A stretch of DNA of 64,000 nucleotides from CAWIVH01 sp963839475. Lineage in GTDB: Bacteria; Acidobacteriota; UBA6911. Below the pieces are notes generated by a model. The model ran no database searches and was not told the DNA's origin. It worked only from the letters and a program-made list of their open reading frames with translations. The DNA lies in assembly GCA_963839475.1 (NCBI GenBank), contig CAWIVH010000013.1, forward strand, positions 124,001 to 188,000, given 5' to 3'. Within the stretch, counting starts at the first letter, position 1. Every line of letters begins with the position of its first letter. Shown here piece after piece: positions 63,747 to 64,000 of this stretch. The position numbers and the translations under genes are program-made.

Positions 63747-64000
63747 ATCTGACGGACCTTTTCGATCTTTCGTTCCAAAACCGCCGTGACCATGTTGCCC
63801 TTGAGTTTTGCGGGCAGCAATTTACCTTTGGCGATATCGACATCAGGAGCAATCGTTTAGCGCGGTTGCTCATGAAGCGGGGATTGAAGGCAGGTGACCG
63901 CCTCTGCGTGTTCCTCTCCAATAGCACTTGGATGATTGATCTCTTCCTCGCCTGTGTGAAACAGGGGGTGATCTTCGTGCCGATCAATATCCTCTATAAA
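63743..64000 (+). CDS. AMP-dependent acyl-CoA synthetase/ligase (5' part only)
   Basis: The first 86 residues are in the window. TFGDIDIRSNRLARLLMKRG, GDRLCVFLSNSTWMIDLFLA and KQGVIFVPINILY match the start of adenylate-forming ligases; the pattern is close to malonyl-CoA synthetases. The AMP-binding P-loop lies beyond the window end. Coupled to the MFS gene by ATGA, so uptake and CoA activation of one acid is a sensible guess. Confidence 0.82.
   Translation, partial: MNLTDLFDLSFQNRRDHVALEFCGQQFTFGDIDIRSNRLARLLMKRGLKAGDRLCVFLSNSTWMIDLFLACVKQGVIFVPINILYK

Overview
The window is about 64 kb of GC-rich bacterial chromosome. The gene families point to a soil-type Acidobacteriota genome (Solibacter/Bryobacter-like): secreted glycosidase and propeller proteins, secreted sugar isomerases, a Reg_prop/Y_Y_Y hybrid kinase, TPR-CHAT proteins paired with a divergent sigma factor, delta-60 repeat proteins and PIG-L deacetylases. 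The phylum is an inference from gene content; no rRNA or tRNA gene was seen.

Region 1 (1-15262) is a carbohydrate locus in two divergent blocks separated by a 0.5 kb intergenic region with an AT-rich palindrome. The minus block holds a GH67/GH20-like hydrolase (cut by the window edge), two paralogous secreted propeller proteins, a protein with a GH115 C-terminal-type module, a 3-hydroxyisobutyrate-dehydrogenase-family enzyme and a URO-D-family protein. The plus block holds an SGNH hydrolase, a BNR sialidase-like protein, an IolB-type isomerase, a YhcH/NanQ-type protein and a TIM-barrel sugar isomerase. Together they suggest use of a uronic- or acidic-sugar-containing glycan.

Region 2 (15263-22674) is a scarred accessory zone. 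It contains decayed transposases (IS6-like, IS66, and an HTH type with in-frame stops), a VapBC pair whose toxin is frameshifted, a secreted metallophosphoesterase with a TPR partner, and an eight-motif beta-gamma-crystallin protein built from four near-identical repeats.

Region 3 (22675-41634) holds a 1329-residue hybrid histidine kinase with an H-box variant, a GT-C-type membrane protein, an RND efflux pair, a secreted hypothetical protein, a decayed IS3/IS481-like transposase, an alpha-galactosidase broken by a one-base shift in a G run, a secreted isomerase-like protein, a small secreted protein and a PIG-L deacetylase. Several short GGGGAC palindromes lie between these genes.

Region 4 (42202-51290) is a TPR-CHAT protease-like gene followed by a sigma factor and an anti-sigma-like membrane protein. 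A ~55 bp element occurs both before and after the anti-sigma gene. A large secreted beta-propeller adhesin-like protein follows.

Region 5 (51924-59355) is the most unusual: a two-gene operon of a 1714-residue PEP-synthase-like protein and a malic-enzyme/phosphotransacetylase-type protein. The first has the phosphohistidine swivel before the ATP-grasp domain, no recognisable PEP/pyruvate barrel, and ~900 unassigned N-terminal residues. The second has lost most of its metal- and substrate-binding residues.

The right end (59897-64000) holds a hybrid-kinase relic, two paired DUF2157-type membrane proteins, an MFS transporter and the start of an acyl-CoA synthetase.
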